Origin: Brevipalpus yothersi | Taxonomy: Eukaryota; Arthropoda; Arachnida; Trombidiformes; Tenuipalpidae | Length of the DNA stretch: 64,000 bases | Direction: 5' to 3' | NCBI GenBank assembly: GCA_003956705.1 | Contig: QZCP01000026.1 | Coordinates: forward strand, 1-64,000 | Part shown: positions 14,785-26,802 of the stretch, piece by piece | Layout of the letters: each line of letters opens with the position of its first letter | Numbering within the stretch: the stretch's first letter is position 1 | Made by a program: the position numbers and the translations under genes | The notes under the pieces: generated by a model | Seen by the model: only the letters and a program-made list of their open reading frames with translations | Database searches by the model: none | What the model was told of the DNA's origin: nothing

Positions 14785-17700
14785 AGCAATTGCAATTTAG
14801 GCGATTTAATTTTGGCTACATGATAAGCCGATAGATATTGGACGCTAAAGGGACCGCGAGGAAAGATCAAAGCTGAAAGTGAGCGCTAAAGAGAGAAAGT
14901 ATCTTCGTACCTACTACTAAGGAACCATAGAAGTCTAGTTTTTTGATGAGTTTTATCCTTATTCGACTACTTCAATTCGCCGCTCTATCTCAATTTGGCG
15001 GATCATTTTCCAAAGTTGATTCAAGCAGAAGCTAAATTTTTTTTTCTCAGACTAGTCGAGAAACCACCATCTCATGAATTGAGATAGCATTTTTTTGTTT
15101 TGTTTCGTTTTGTTGTTCAAAACACATCTTTTTATTTACATGAGCTAGAGATAATTTCTAGTCTCTCATGTAATTCTCCTTCTTTGCCTCCGGACGAATC
15201 AAGGAGACTCCTAAGTCTACTAAGCCTTGATCTCTACTTCTACGCCCCTTTACTAACATTTTTGAAAAGCAAGCTTTTAACTAATTTTTGTTATCCTTTC
15301 TATCTGGTCCTTTCTTTTCTCGACATGAGTCCCCTAGAGATTCTGATCTTTTGAAAGATATTCTCTTATATCTTTTTTCGTAAAACAAGAGCTCCTCCTT
15401 TTTCTCGTCTTTTTCCTCTTTCTATCTTGCTCTTCTCACTCTTTTCACTTTTACTCTATTTCCTATCTCGTCCTCTTTTGATATTTATTAATTAATTGAA
15501 TTATTTTATTTTAGAAAATGCTTATTTATACTTTGTTGCTAAAAAAATTTTCCTTTCTTCCCTAACCCTGTTTTACTCCTCTCTCTCCCACTTTCCTGGT
15601 GAGGAAAGTAAATAGGGTTCAGTGAAGAGGGATTAATTTGTTGTGATCTTTCAAGCGAAAAGTCCTCCGATAAATGTTTATGATAGGAAAAGCCAAATTG
15701 AACGCTTGTCAAAAATGTTTCGCATTACTGGACGCTAACCAAAACAAATCAAACCAACTGATCTCACTTTGACCATCTAAACATATGATCACTATCTAAA
15801 TGTATAACATAGTTTTGAGAAGGAAAGCTTATTCTATTCGTGTATCTTTGCATCTCTCATCTCTGCGTGCTAAACTGTTTTTTTTTCGTTCGGTGAAGAG
15901 AGTGATAATGAATGTTGGAGAAAATATTTCAACATTTCCAATGAGGACACAGTGCATTCACATGCTAGTTGTACATGTACGAAGAGGCAAGCTTTCATTG
16001 CCTCTTCTCTCCTTTCTCCTCCCTCTCTCTCTCTCTCTGTCTCTCTCTCTTTCTTTCTTTTTTAATTACTGACTTTGTGACTCTTTTTTGGCAGAACTTC
16101 CACCGAAAATTCGTCATACCTACGATGCTTAGTCTTTCTCCTCCCCAAACTACCCTTTCCTCCTCAGCATTCATCTACTTTTAAGTAATGACGAATTTTC
16201 GTACACTCTTTTTGAATTGATCTTTACCTCCTATATTTTCTAGTTGAAAGTTTCTCATCAAACCAATCACTTCCCACGTACCTCAAAAACTTACTTTCTT
16301 CTACCTTCACGTAAAACAAACAAAATCAACACATACACATACACACAAACAACACACCAAACACACACACACATAAAAGAGTGTCTCTTGTATGCCAGGC
16401 ATCACAGAAAATGTAAGAGTTGTAGCTACAATTTAGTAATTTTCTAGTCTTTATTGAGTAATGCATTCATATTTATATCTCTCTAATTGATATTATTATT
16501 GTACTATACATATATTTCGATTTTGCAATTTGTGTGCATATTTTTGAACGTTTTTTGATGTTGATCAGAAGCAAAATTGAAGAACTTTGATGTTGCATGA
16601 ATCACCATGTCTAAAGTATCTCTCTTGAGCCAAGAAGATAGTTCAATGACGCTTTTCTGTCATTCGCATGCAGCGTCTCAAAACAAAAATTTCGGATGAC
16701 TGAAAAGGTTAGACCTTTCTCAACATGACTTTTGATCGATGCATGTTTTCGATAGAGTATCGCCTAAAAGTTCCATGTTTCTTTTATGTATCTATCTCTC
16801 TTTCTCTTTCTCTCTCCGCCGAGTCATTTTTCTCAAACACACTTATTTTTTTCAACTCTGGTTCATAATTTTTCTGGGTAAAAATTCATTTCTTGAAGAA
16901 AATTGCCATTTTTGAGCTTTAATAACTGATCTTACTTACTATTGATATGAGTACATTTTTTATCTTACTGACACGAAACGAAAAAAATTTCACGAAACAT
17001 TCTCTTTGTGTACCAACAGCTTAATCATGCCGTCTATCTTTCTCTCAAACATTTGCTATAATTATGTAATACGTAATCACACCACCAAAAATTTAAATTA
17101 GGTGACAATGTACTCGAATTTTATGTGAAACAAAAACATATTGTATGGTAGCGAGCTAAACAAAAAAAAAGTTCGCTCAGCAGGACGGATTGCGGGAATA
17201 AGAGAGTCATCTTGATGGTAATGATTCCTAGAATGCCTTGTCTAGGATCAGAAAAGAAAAAGTCACTCTCTTCAAAAAAATATTCAATCACTACTTTTGA
17301 GAAAAACTAATATCCATTAAATGATTACTCTAGTTAATTATAAGCCTCTCTCTCTCTTTCTACTCTCTTCCTCTTTTCATTGTATCGGTTGAAGACAAAT
17401 CATATTCTTGTGTCACTACATTAAAATTGATCTTTTCGTTGATCTGCTCTTGATTGTAACCAATTGATCATTGATTTTTCGTGCCCACCATCACAGCTGC
17501 CTAGCGCTCTTGCCCCCATGAAAAAGTTTCATTTTCATTCTCACTCATTTTTATTGCAAAACTAAACACTTGGCTCAATCAAAATATTCATAAAATTTCG
17601 ACCAAAAAGTTCTAAAAAATTCGAAGATCGAAAAAATGTCCAAAAAAAAGTTCTATAAAAACAGTAGCGTCATCTGGTGAATTACTTTCTCTGACCTCTG

Positions 17701-17819
17701 TTGCTGATGTTGATGTTGCTGATACAAGCAAGTGAATTTGTTTTGATTGTCGATTGAGGTTGAATTTTTAATATTGATTTGTTTTTGGCTTGGGAAAAAT
17801 TTGAATCAATTTTTGCAAG
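14785..17819 (+). other. probable long 3' UTR of the CPEB gene, then intergenic DNA and COX6B promoter
   Basis: This 3-kb stretch after the CPEB stop codon has no supported coding exon. It is U-rich on the sense strand, with CT tracts near 16020-16060, which suits the long U-rich 3' UTR typical of CPEB genes. The end of the transcript cannot be placed from sequence. The last few hundred bases must contain the COX6B promoter. Confidence 0.45.
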
Positions 17820-18285
17820 ATGCCTCTACGTGCTGATAACATTTTGTATCGTGATTTTGATGCGATGAATCTTGATCTACCACCGGAAAAGATTGAGCGA
17901 TTGAAGAAATTGAACCGATTGGTGAATCCAAAGCAACGGTCAGACCAAAAATACTATGGAGCACCTCCATTCGACCCACGATTCCCCAACACTAATCAAG
18001 CATTGTAAGTATCACAACACTTTACCACTAATTGTTTCCGTTTCTTGTACGCACTATGACGAGATTGTATTGATTGGTTTTGTTCTCTGATTGATTGATG
18101 CTTACAGGAATTGCTACCAAAATTATATGGACTACCATCGTTGTCAGAAGAAAAAGCCTGGCTGGGAAGCGTGTGATTGGTATAAGAATGCTTACGAAAG
18201 TCTGTGTCCATTAGAATGGCACAAGAAATGGGATATGCAGAGAAAGAAAGGTATCTTCCCTGGTGATACTGAGCTCCTTCATTAG
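17820..18285 (+). CDS. COX6B: cytochrome c oxidase subunit 6B, N-terminally extended
   Basis: Nuclear-encoded complex IV subunit on the intermembrane-space side that links the two monomers of the oxidase dimer. There are two exons, 17820-18004 and 18108-18285 (120 residues; the usual length is about 85). The conserved core starts at APPFDPRFPNTNQALNC and carries the diagnostic CX9C (CYQNYMDYHRC) and CX10C (CDWYKNAYESLC) pairs, ending in a KKGIFPGD motif. About 34 extra charged residues precede the core (MPLRADNIL through LVNPKQRSD). This is not a typical targeting peptide, and the start is the only ATG that fits. Candidate AATAAA signals lie near 18318 and 18363. Confidence 0.95.
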
Positions 18286-18516
18286 ATAGTTTAACGCAGT
18301 GTTTTCTTTTGGTCGAGTAATAAACTTGAATTCCTAATCAGTGAGATAATTAGATTTGGATCAATAAAGTCTTGTTAATTCCTCGATTATCGTAATCTCA
18401 TTTCTACTCCCTCGGTAAATGTTCAGATATAAAACATTCTAGGTATCCTAAAATTGGCTCATTGATTGTCTTCCTTATCTGGCTGGCAAGCAGCGGTTCT
18501 TTTCTGTTTCTCAAAT

Positions 18517-19356
18517 ATGGGAAATGTGGCCAATTTTTCCATAATTCTCTCAGTGTGTGCCCATATTGTGTTCTCAAATGGAGCCCCCGAGATTAGTTTG
18601 GCTGATTGGTTCCAGCAATCAAAACAGGTTAGTGATTCTCTAAATTGATCGATTCGATACCTTACCTTACCTATCAAGCTAGCCGATAGTTAAAATCAGC
18701 ATTTCCCGAAATTTTCTCGATCTCTATCATGCTATCGAAAAAGTTATCAATGAGTGTTGTACAAGGTTCCTCAGAATGTGAAGCTCCCGTTAAACTACTA
18801 AAACAGTAAAATCAATCATTTTTAGGACTCAAATTCTCGTGGTGGGTTGGAAAATGAACTAGTCGAAGACAGGTAAGCATTTTTATCGCTAATATATCTT
18901 TTTTCTTCCGAGCATCCAAATCCAAACCCCATATTCAAGCACGGATCTTGACAGGAAATTCTTACGGTTCTTGTTAAAATAGGTGAAAATGTCTGAAAAG
19001 AATCCTCAGAAATTTCTCTTCCAGAGAATATCACCCGAATATAAAATGCTCTTCAAAATATGCATGAATTGAGGATGATTCAAATTTAGAATTTTTGTAT
19101 ACTCGAATTTAGAGTAATCAATAGTTTTCTCTCTTCAAGATCAAATGAGAACTTTCCTTTCGCCAACTATGAGCCTCGAGGTAGAAGATCAGAGATTAGA
19201 GGACACGAATTGCGTCGCAAGCTTATATCAAAAGTTGCTGAAAGTATGGGAATGTCACCGCTGATACTCTTAGATAAACTGAAATCTGGTGGACTTGAAG
19301 GTGGTAAAGATGTTTTGGCTCTGAAAGATGCTTTCGTTGGATCGAGAGGTCGTTGA
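18517..19356 (+). CDS. candidate secreted peptide/neuropeptide precursor
   Basis: A three-exon gene (18517-18627, 18826-18872, 19140-19356) that I assembled from clean GT/AG junctions; it encodes 124 residues. I do not recognise the family. The N terminus from the second possible ATG reads as a signal peptide (MGNVANFSIILSVCAHIVF, then a plausible cleavage near SNGA). It is followed by a short acidic spacer, then an Arg-rich site GRRSEI that could be cut by a prohormone convertase. A further dibasic RRK lies in HELRRKLISK. The C-terminal part is amphipathic (SMGMSPLILLDKLKSGG) and ends GSRGR. There are no cysteines after the signal region. An upstream ATG at 18466 would place eleven codons of poor signal character plus five more before this start. 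An AATAAA at about 19440 fits a transcript end. Confidence 0.6.
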
Positions 19357-20046
19357 TTCATAACTTTCAATCATAATGGAGAGAACGTCAGTTTCATGTA
19401 AATATGGTAAAGCGCATCCTTTCAAATCATGGACTTACTGAATAAAATTTAAAATTTTCATGTGATCAATTGGAATCTCAGTTTCGATAATAATGATTTA
19501 TTATCTAAAGATTATACCTCCTCGTTCGGAAACGTTGGTTCAGCTACGGTTTCACACAATACTCGAAATAATCGAGAAACTTTCGTTAGATTTCTCATCT
19601 CAAATTCTCACAAATCATTAATTTCCAATTTCCAGATCTCTATTAAATACCATCAATTCAGGCAACTGAGTGACTCAGTGTATAAAAATCATTAGTAGAG
19701 ATAATTTTCAGTTTTCACATCGAAAACTTTTCAGAATTGATCTAAAATTTCGAACTTCGAAGACAGTCGAAAAAGAGACGAATAAAGGTGATGATAGCGT
19801 CGCCCTGGTGGAGCCTTGAGAGATAGCGACACCTGTTGGTGATGTATGAACAGCATTCATTTCATTTTGTGATTTTGAGCTCAAAAGCATCAACTTGTGT
19901 GTTTTTCTTGCACAAAAAATAATGATAGGCTTTTGATTGTTTAATTAATTAATTGTGCTTAGGTGCAACTATATGATTAAGGTGATCAAGATAGTGGGCT
20001 AGTTTTTTGGTTTCTGTGATCACAATCGGAAGGGTGAAAAGTTTGG
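19357..20046. other. intergenic region before ZC3H18
   Basis: This 690-bp gap contains the putative polyadenylation site of the peptide gene and the ZC3H18 promoter and 5' UTR. No coding exon was recognised. Confidence 0.5.
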
Positions 20047-23000
20047 ATGGCTACCGATCAAGAGTTGGTATCCACCTGGTCGGACCCGACTGAGCGTGGT
20101 GATGAGGGCGGCCTTTGTCTTGGATCAGATTCGCAGAGCTCTCCTGATCAAGATGAATCAGAAAAAAAGACAAAAAAGCCCGATGATGAGGAGGATGGTG
20201 AAGTGAGTAGTGATGAGGAATCCGAGGAGGGAGAGATTAAAGACGGTGGTCAGGATGAATTTATGCCTGCACCACTCAAACATCCCAATAAGATACCTGG
20301 TAACACCGGTAATACACAAAATAATCAACAACAAAAAACTAGTATTTGTAAATTCTTTGCTAAGGGCCAGTGTACTTGGGGTATGAATTGTCGATTCTTG
20401 CATTTGGCTCCTCAACCAGGTAAATTTTTTGTTGCCTTGATCTACTTCACAATCTATCTACTCTATCAGCATGATAGTACCAATATCCCTAACTGGTCTC
20501 TGCTTTTTCTCAAGTAGTTCCTTTACCTTTGAAAGTACCTAATCAAAGAGGCCATCAGTTTCAAGGTTGGTAGCCTTTCTTCTTTTTTTCTATTCCCATG
20601 TGTACCCTCATAGAGTCCATTATAGCTTAGTTTAATAGATCACTTTAACATTTTCCCCTATAAACTCAACTACTAACCCCAAAAACGCTGTAAGTTATTA
20701 GCGCTCATTAATCATGTTTTCTCTAGCTGGACTTCATCCCACTGGTCTTCATCCACCTGGGGTACATCCAACAGGACTTCATCCGGCTGGGCCTACAGGA
20801 GCTCACATGACTGGTCATCATCAAAATCGTGCCCCAGACTACAATTTTATGGCTCCTCCAGTCAATCGCCATCCACCAGGGCATCTAGGGCCACCAATAC
20901 CCCCTCCCCATCATCAACCACCACCACCTCCTCCACCTCCACAAGGAACATCTTCAAATAATCCGGAATCAGCCTGGGAGCGTGGTCTTCGACATGCAAA
21001 AGAGATGATTAAAAAGGCATCCAGAAGAAAGGAAGAGGAGGTGGACTTCGATGACAAACGCTTCAACCTCGGCGTTGAAGATGAAACCTCACACTCGCGC
21101 AATTCACATCGGTCCCGAGAGTCTCCTGAGGCTCCCGAATATGATGGAGCCCGAGTTAGGGGAGGATCAAGATCGCCTCCATTACATTATAAAGAGTGGT
21201 CTGATTACAAAGGTAAATTCAAAATTGAACTACGAGAAAGTAAAATAAGCTCTCATGGCTTAGATTTTCGATTCCTCCGAATCACTTTTCCATGAATTTA
21301 ATCTATTTTCTATTACGCAGAACCAATGCATTACCGTGATTATCATAGGGAGAAGGATAAGTCAGCCCATCCTAGAGTGAGTACAATCTATGTTGATTCT
21401 GTACTACTTTCCTTTCGATTAAGAGATCATAATTTATGCTCCATTGTCAATCTCTTTCGTTGCTAATTAGAATAACTTCGAACCTCAGCTTGATTATCGA
21501 AGCTTATAAGGAATATTTTCTTTTGATAAAATTTTTCAGGAAGCACAAGATCCTGCTCAAAGGCCTAGTGACAGAGAAAGAGAGAGGGAACGAGAACGAG
21601 AATTCCGAGAACGAGAGAGAGAAAGAGAACGAGAAAGAGCTAGAAGATATAACTCTAGGGACGACCACTACAACAGTGAATATGAAAGAAGGCGTAGATT
21701 GGCTTTTGAATCCGCACCATGGAATGATGAACAATCATCGCTACCTTCACAAGCCAAGCCTGCCGCTGGACGAAGTGCTCAGCGTCCTCGGGAAGCTGCC
21801 GAAGTATATAGAGATCCATGGAGGAGATCAAAGAGTCCTCCATCGAAATGGCCAGCTCCCAACGCGAGAAGGGTGGAAGGTTCATCTACTAGTAAACGCA
21901 GCCATAGTATGTCATCAATAAGTGAATCACAAAGTGGCTCTGATTTGAGTGATTCTGACTCCCTTTCAGGATCAGAATCGTTCAGTGGTTCTGAATCCTA
22001 TACTGATAGAAGTGATGGGTCTGGTCATTCACCAAAACAAACTGATCGTAAATCTAATCAGCCTCATAGAGAAAGACTCGCATCTTCAGGTCATGTTCGC
22101 AGCGACTCTAAGCCAATATCACGCTCAGGCAAAGATCATGGTGATCCCACAATGAAAGGTGCACCAATTGGCGATAGAGCCCAGCCCTCTAACAAGAATC
22201 GAGCTGCTCGAGGATCTATCGATGATGAAGTGACAGGCATTGATAATTCAAAAAGAAAAGGGACCGATAAATCCATCCCGGCCACAAGCTCACGACCTAG
22301 ACGAGACTCTTGGTCTGATTCTGATTCTGGCTCCAGTAAAACGGGAAGCTCAGCTTCGGGCTCAGATAGTGAAGATAGCGATGCTTCTATTCCAGCTAGC
22401 GATAAAAGTGCTCAGGCTCAAAGGAGAGCGGGCAATCCTATGGCTAGATCGAAGGAACAACCGAGACAACCAATCAGGTCTCCTCCTCTATCGAGTGATA
22501 ATCGCAAGAATATTCGAGCTAGGAGCAACTACTCCCCTTCCAAAGAACGCGGTCCTGCGAAGAGAATGAAAATGTCGTCGTCTAATGCTTATCCACCGGG
22601 TAGGGAAGGTATATCAAAGAGCAAACATTCCCACGAGCGGGGTTCGTCTGATGATCAGAAGATGGGTTCACCTCCCTCCTCTGACGAAACACCTAAGAAA
22701 AAATTAATTAAAATGACTTTCAAGAAGAAAGTAAGTCCGTGAAGATGGTTAACGCTTCAAGCTTGTCACAATTTCATCTTGGGGGACATCTACTAACCGG
22801 AACTCTACTCTACTTTCCCCTCTTTCTCTCTGTCTTGTCTGTATATAGCATTCGAATTTAAAGCAAGATCGCACTCTTACCGCGCAGTTGAATGGTGATG
22901 AAAGTGATGGAGGTGGTGAGCCTCATGCCCGCAACAGTCGATCACCTTCTCCCTGTATAGCATCAAAAGAATCTAATCTAACTTGCTCTAAGGAGGTGGA

Positions 23001-23277
23001 TAGTATAAAAACATCTTCTCCTCCATCATCACAACCGATGAAAGAAACATCACTGCTCGATGATTTACGAAAATCGGTCAAAAAATCGCCCCCTAAAAAT
23101 GATCTTAATCCAGTAGCTTCCAAGCCCCGTTCAAGAGATGATCCCACAACGTCTCGACGGGACGATCTGCTTAAACAATTGGAATTAGTAGAAGCCATGA
23201 TTCAAAAGAAGAAAGCTCTCTCAAAACCCGAGATTGATGACGATTGGGATGTGCCAGAATCGTACAGGACTCCTTGA
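20047..23277 (+). CDS. ZC3H18: zinc finger CCCH domain-containing protein 18
   Basis: Nuclear RNA-processing adaptor that links the cap-binding complex to the NEXT/exosome and export machinery. There are five exons: 20047-20419, 20727-21212, 21321-21376, 21540-22730 and 22849-23277 (844 residues). The N terminus is acidic (DEEDGEVSSDEESEEGEIKD), followed by one CCCH finger near residues 100-118 (C-X7-C-X5-C-X3-H, starting CKFFAKGQC). Exon 2 holds a His/Pro repeat (GLHPTGLHP) and poly-Pro. Exon 4 starts with an Arg/Glu dipeptide tract, then long Ser-rich RS-like sequence. The C terminus has the conserved coiled motif DDLLKQLELVEAMIQKKK. The exon 4 reading frame also continues for two codons past its donor, but the GTAAGT donor and the coding exon downstream show that it is spliced. 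Confidence 0.92.
20727..20790 (+). repeat. in-frame short tandem repeat in ZC3H18 exon 2
   Basis: About four imperfect 15-nt units encode GLHPT/GLHPP/GVHPT/GLHPA. It is a low-complexity coding repeat, likely to vary in copy number. Confidence 0.8.
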
Positions 23278-23638
23278 AGTGATATTTTCGTCTTATGTTT
23301 CTCACCATCCTAGGAATAGACTTCACCTATTCAACTCTCATATGATTAATTTTTGGCCACACTCCTACGATTTTGCTGTCATTTGAATTTTTCATCGCGA
23401 AATTTTATCCAACAATCTGTACAATCATCCCGTGCGAAAGCCTTATTGATATATCTTGTTTTGTTGTTCGAACCATTATCATCGAGGCTCGATAGGGCTC
23501 ATGTGTGTCTGTCAGATATATGACTTAGAGCTTTAGCAGCGGATCTCCTCTGAGAGATGTGGAAAACTCATCAAATCACATTTAAACAATTAAAAAATGA
23601 TGTTTTCATTATCAAAAAAATTGTCTTCATTACGTTAA

Positions 23639-24419
23639 TTAGAAAGCAACTCTATTGGAAATGGATCTCAAATTTCGATATACTCGAACTGGAGCTCTTC
23701 CCAAAATCAAATTACATATTGCTGTTCTAGCAGCTCTTATATTTTGATAAGATCCGAGAATATGAATTCTATGGTCAGCCACGATTATTCGAGTTTTGGT
23801 GGCATTCTCAATGGTAAACTTTGTACGGCCTCCTTTACCAGCTATTCGTCCAATGGCTCTAGATAAATGATCACCTTTGAGAGGTTTGACGTCTTCCACT
23901 TCAAATGATTCCAGAAACAATTGATCTAATCTAAGTAAAGCAATAGCATCCTCTACTTCAAAACCTAGCGCAAAAGCTTGAACAAAGTCAGCGGCCTTTT
24001 GTATAGCATCCATATCTTTAGTTTCTCTACACGTTCTCAATTGCACCACACGAGCTTTCATGTTAAATCTAACTTGAATCTTGAGATTTTCCACCAAAGG
24101 CTTGTAAATTTTGAGCCAATTTTGTCTTAAAGGAGTCAATCGATGAGGTGGAATGAGAACATCTCTCTTCTCGATAGGCTTTGCTTCACAAGTATCCATC
24201 TTCTCCACTTTATTACTACCATTATTAATGGCACCACCACCATCATTTGAGTTCTGCAAATAAAAATTCACCATCAACAACAATCACAAAAATTACAAGA
24301 ACAATCACCCAGAAGCATGCTTAATTGCGGCGCGGAATGAGATCCGCCACATGGCCAAAAGTGACGAAAACTTTTGCATACAATCATCAACTCACCTTGT
24401 TAGAGTTATTACTATCCAT
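23639..24419 (-). CDS. PNO1: RNA-binding protein PNO1 (pre-rRNA processing, 40S assembly)
   Basis: KH-domain ribosome assembly factor that partners NOB1 during 18S rRNA 3'-end maturation. There are two exons, 24396-24419 (MDSNNSNK) and 23639-24253, giving 212 residues (human 252). Most of the shortening is in the N-terminal low-complexity part. The conserved block starts at RLTPLRQNWLKIYKPLVENL and continues through FALGFEVEDAIALLRLD. The KH domain contains GRIAGKGGRTKFTIENAT, and the protein ends with VRVYRNLRSISNRVAF. Exon 1, the intron and the start of exon 2 lie inside a segment repeated 4.1 kb away, so the promoter is shared by descent with the B4GAT1/PPP2R5 pair. The start is fixed by the ATG in that conserved short exon. 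Confidence 0.96.
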
Positions 24420-24929
24420 CGTTCCAAAACAAACCAGACAATCTGATTACACCAGAATCAGTAGAAATATTTACACTTGCTTGATGATGATTAAATAAAA
24501 ATCAACACGATCAATCAACAACACACTTGATGATGAATCAGGAAGGGAAACAATTTAAAAGTCAATAAAAGAAACTTTGAATCTGACTCACTAGATGCCA
24601 CACTAAAAGCGAGAGATGATGAAATGCATTCAAATGTTAATGAAAATCTTGAGAATTAATTAATTAATTACACTGTGGTTATACTGTCCAGTGGCAGTTA
24701 ATTGTAGATCATCGGGTGACTCTAACTCGATTATGTGAACTGCAATGGATCCAAATCAATAGAATTAAAAGTTTTATCAATATTTGTGTATCAGAAGGAA
24801 TACCCAAGATCATCAAAATATTTGCAGCACACATCGAGATCTGTTTGTCTCTCTCTCGTTTCTCTTACTTTCCCAGCATCTGATATATTCCCTATTGTCC
24901 AAAGTTATCGCAATTATCCGAATCATTGG
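24220..24929. repeat. direct repeat copy A: PNO1 5' end plus divergent promoter
   Basis: This segment matches 28297-29232 over nearly its whole length in the same orientation, with scattered substitutions and small indels. It contains the first codons of PNO1 exon 2, the intron, exon 1, and about 500 bp of upstream sequence reaching toward GCDH. The right edge is the sequence CAATTATCCGAATCATT, after which the copies diverge. Copy B is longer by roughly 100 bp of CT-rich sequence near its right end and by extra sequence near its middle. It serves as the intergenic region between PNO1 (-) and GCDH (+). Confidence 0.9.
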
Positions 24930-25254
24930 TTGTTGTGCTGGGAGATTATCTAGATAAGCTTTGAGATTGTTATCAAAACTTACGATAAGAGCCGCTTGTG
25001 TGTGTTGTCTTGGGAAGAAGAACTGATCCGATTAGTGACTGATCGTGCGTTCAAGGTGCTTTTGTCCGTGATTAAAAGAAACTTCGGTCTCATCTTTCTT
25101 TAAAGTTACAAAGTAAGGAACCATTAACGATGCCTAATCGATCGTTTCGATGATTTTTGTCCTATTTTTCCTCTCTCTCCCTCTCTCACTCACCCATTTT
25201 TGTAGATAATTGTCTACTGTTGCCATCAAGCCCCTCTCGATTTAACTTCTCATA

Positions 25255-26648
25255 ATGTTCAAAGCTATCACCAAGTTCAATTTGATTCATCCATCATCAT
25301 CATCATCTCTTCTGTTACAAGAGAATTTTGTTGTCCTCAATCGATTGCTGTCAACATCTCGTGCAATGTCTAGTGAATTTAATCATCTGGATCCTTTCCA
25401 TTTGGAAGATTGTCTCACTGAGGAGGAAAAATTAATGCGTGATCAGTTCAGACAATATTGTCAAGAGAAGCTCATGCCACGAGTGACAATGGCTTATCGT
25501 AATGAACATTTTGATCCGAAAATAATGAAAGAGATGGGCTCTATGGGTATTCTTGGTGCTAGTATCAATGGCTATGGTTGTGCTGGAGTTTCCTCTGTTG
25601 CATCTGGACTTTTAGCTCATGAAATCGAATCAGTTGACAGTGGATATAGATCAGCTTTCAGTGTTCAATCATCACTAGTTATGCATGATATCTTCTCCTA
25701 TGGAAGTGAGGAACAGAAGCAAAAATATTTGCCCGCTCTAGCGAAGGGTGATCTGATCGGTTGTTTTGGACTAACTGAGCCAGACTCTGGTAGCGATGCT
25801 GCAGCAATGAAATCTAATGTGAGTTGGGAAAAATTCCTGAGATAGTCGAAACCTTTCCTATCTTCTCCTCTCGATTATCTTCTCTTATCTTGCTTTCATT
25901 CTCATCACTCTTACAGGCTAAATACGATGCAAGCTCAAAAAGTTATATACTCAACGGTACCAAGACTTGGATTACCAATTCTCCGATTGCTGATATTTTT
26001 ATTGTTTGGGCTCGAAGTGATGCTCACAATAACCGAGTCAAAGGTTTTATTCTCGAGAAAGGGATGAAAGGTCTTTCAGCACCCAAGATCGAAGGTAAAC
26101 TTTCCCTACGAGCATCAGCCACTGGTATGATCATGATGGATAATGTAGTAGTTCCTGAGCAAAATCTGATGCCAAATGCAGAAGGTATGGCTGGACCTTT
26201 CGGATGCCTTATGAATGCTAGATATGGAATTGCTTGGGGATCTCTTGGAGCAGCTAAATTTTGCTATCAGACAGCTTTACAGTACACCTTAGATCGAAAG
26301 CAATTCAAAAGACCCCTCGCTGCTAATCAATTAGTCCAGAAAAAATTAGCTGATATGTGTTCAGAGATAGCGATCGGACTCCAAGCTTGCCTGCAAGTTG
26401 GTAGAATGAAGGATAAAGGACTGGCCAATATTGAGATGGTCTCTATAATCAAAAGGAATTCATGTATGAAGGCATTGGAAATAGCCAGGACGGCTCGAGA
26501 TATGCTCGGTGGAAACGGTATCTCTGATGAATATCATGTGATGCGTCACGTTGCTAACCTCGAAGCAGTGAATACTTACGAAGGTACCCAGGACATCCAT
26601 GCTCTTATACTGGGTAGAGCAATCACTGGAATCCAGTCTTTCTTCTAA
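25255..26648 (+). CDS. GCDH: glutaryl-CoA dehydrogenase, mitochondrial
   Basis: FAD-dependent acyl-CoA dehydrogenase that oxidises and decarboxylates glutaryl-CoA to crotonyl-CoA in lysine and tryptophan breakdown, in the mitochondrial matrix. There are two exons, 25255-25818 and 25917-26648 (431 residues; human 438). The N terminus (MFKAITKFNL to about LSTSRAM) looks like a mitochondrial presequence. Family motifs include FGLTEPDSGSDAAAMK, LNGTKTWITNSPIADIF and DRKQFKRPLAANQL. The catalytic glutamate lies in VNTYEGTQDIHALILGRA. The frame continues a short way into the intron, but the GTGAGT donor and the continuity SN-AKYDASS place the junction firmly. Its promoter is repeat copy A. Confidence 0.97.
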
Positions 26649-26802
26649 AAATTCACTCTTGACTCTCTTTTTGGACAATATGGATATTTTTCGCAGCTTT
26701 TTCGTTGAAATTTTATGCAAGTTTATTTTTGTGTACATGAGAGAATTGTTCGAAAACATTTAATGTATTCATCTGGAAAGCTCAATTATGGCACTAGATT
26801 TT

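Noticed and set aside
24735..24953. Similar frames in both repeat copies (also near 28870) as a conserved protein
   Set aside because: The similarity is explained by the segmental duplication. The frames differ in length, lack a conserved end and lie in leader DNA.
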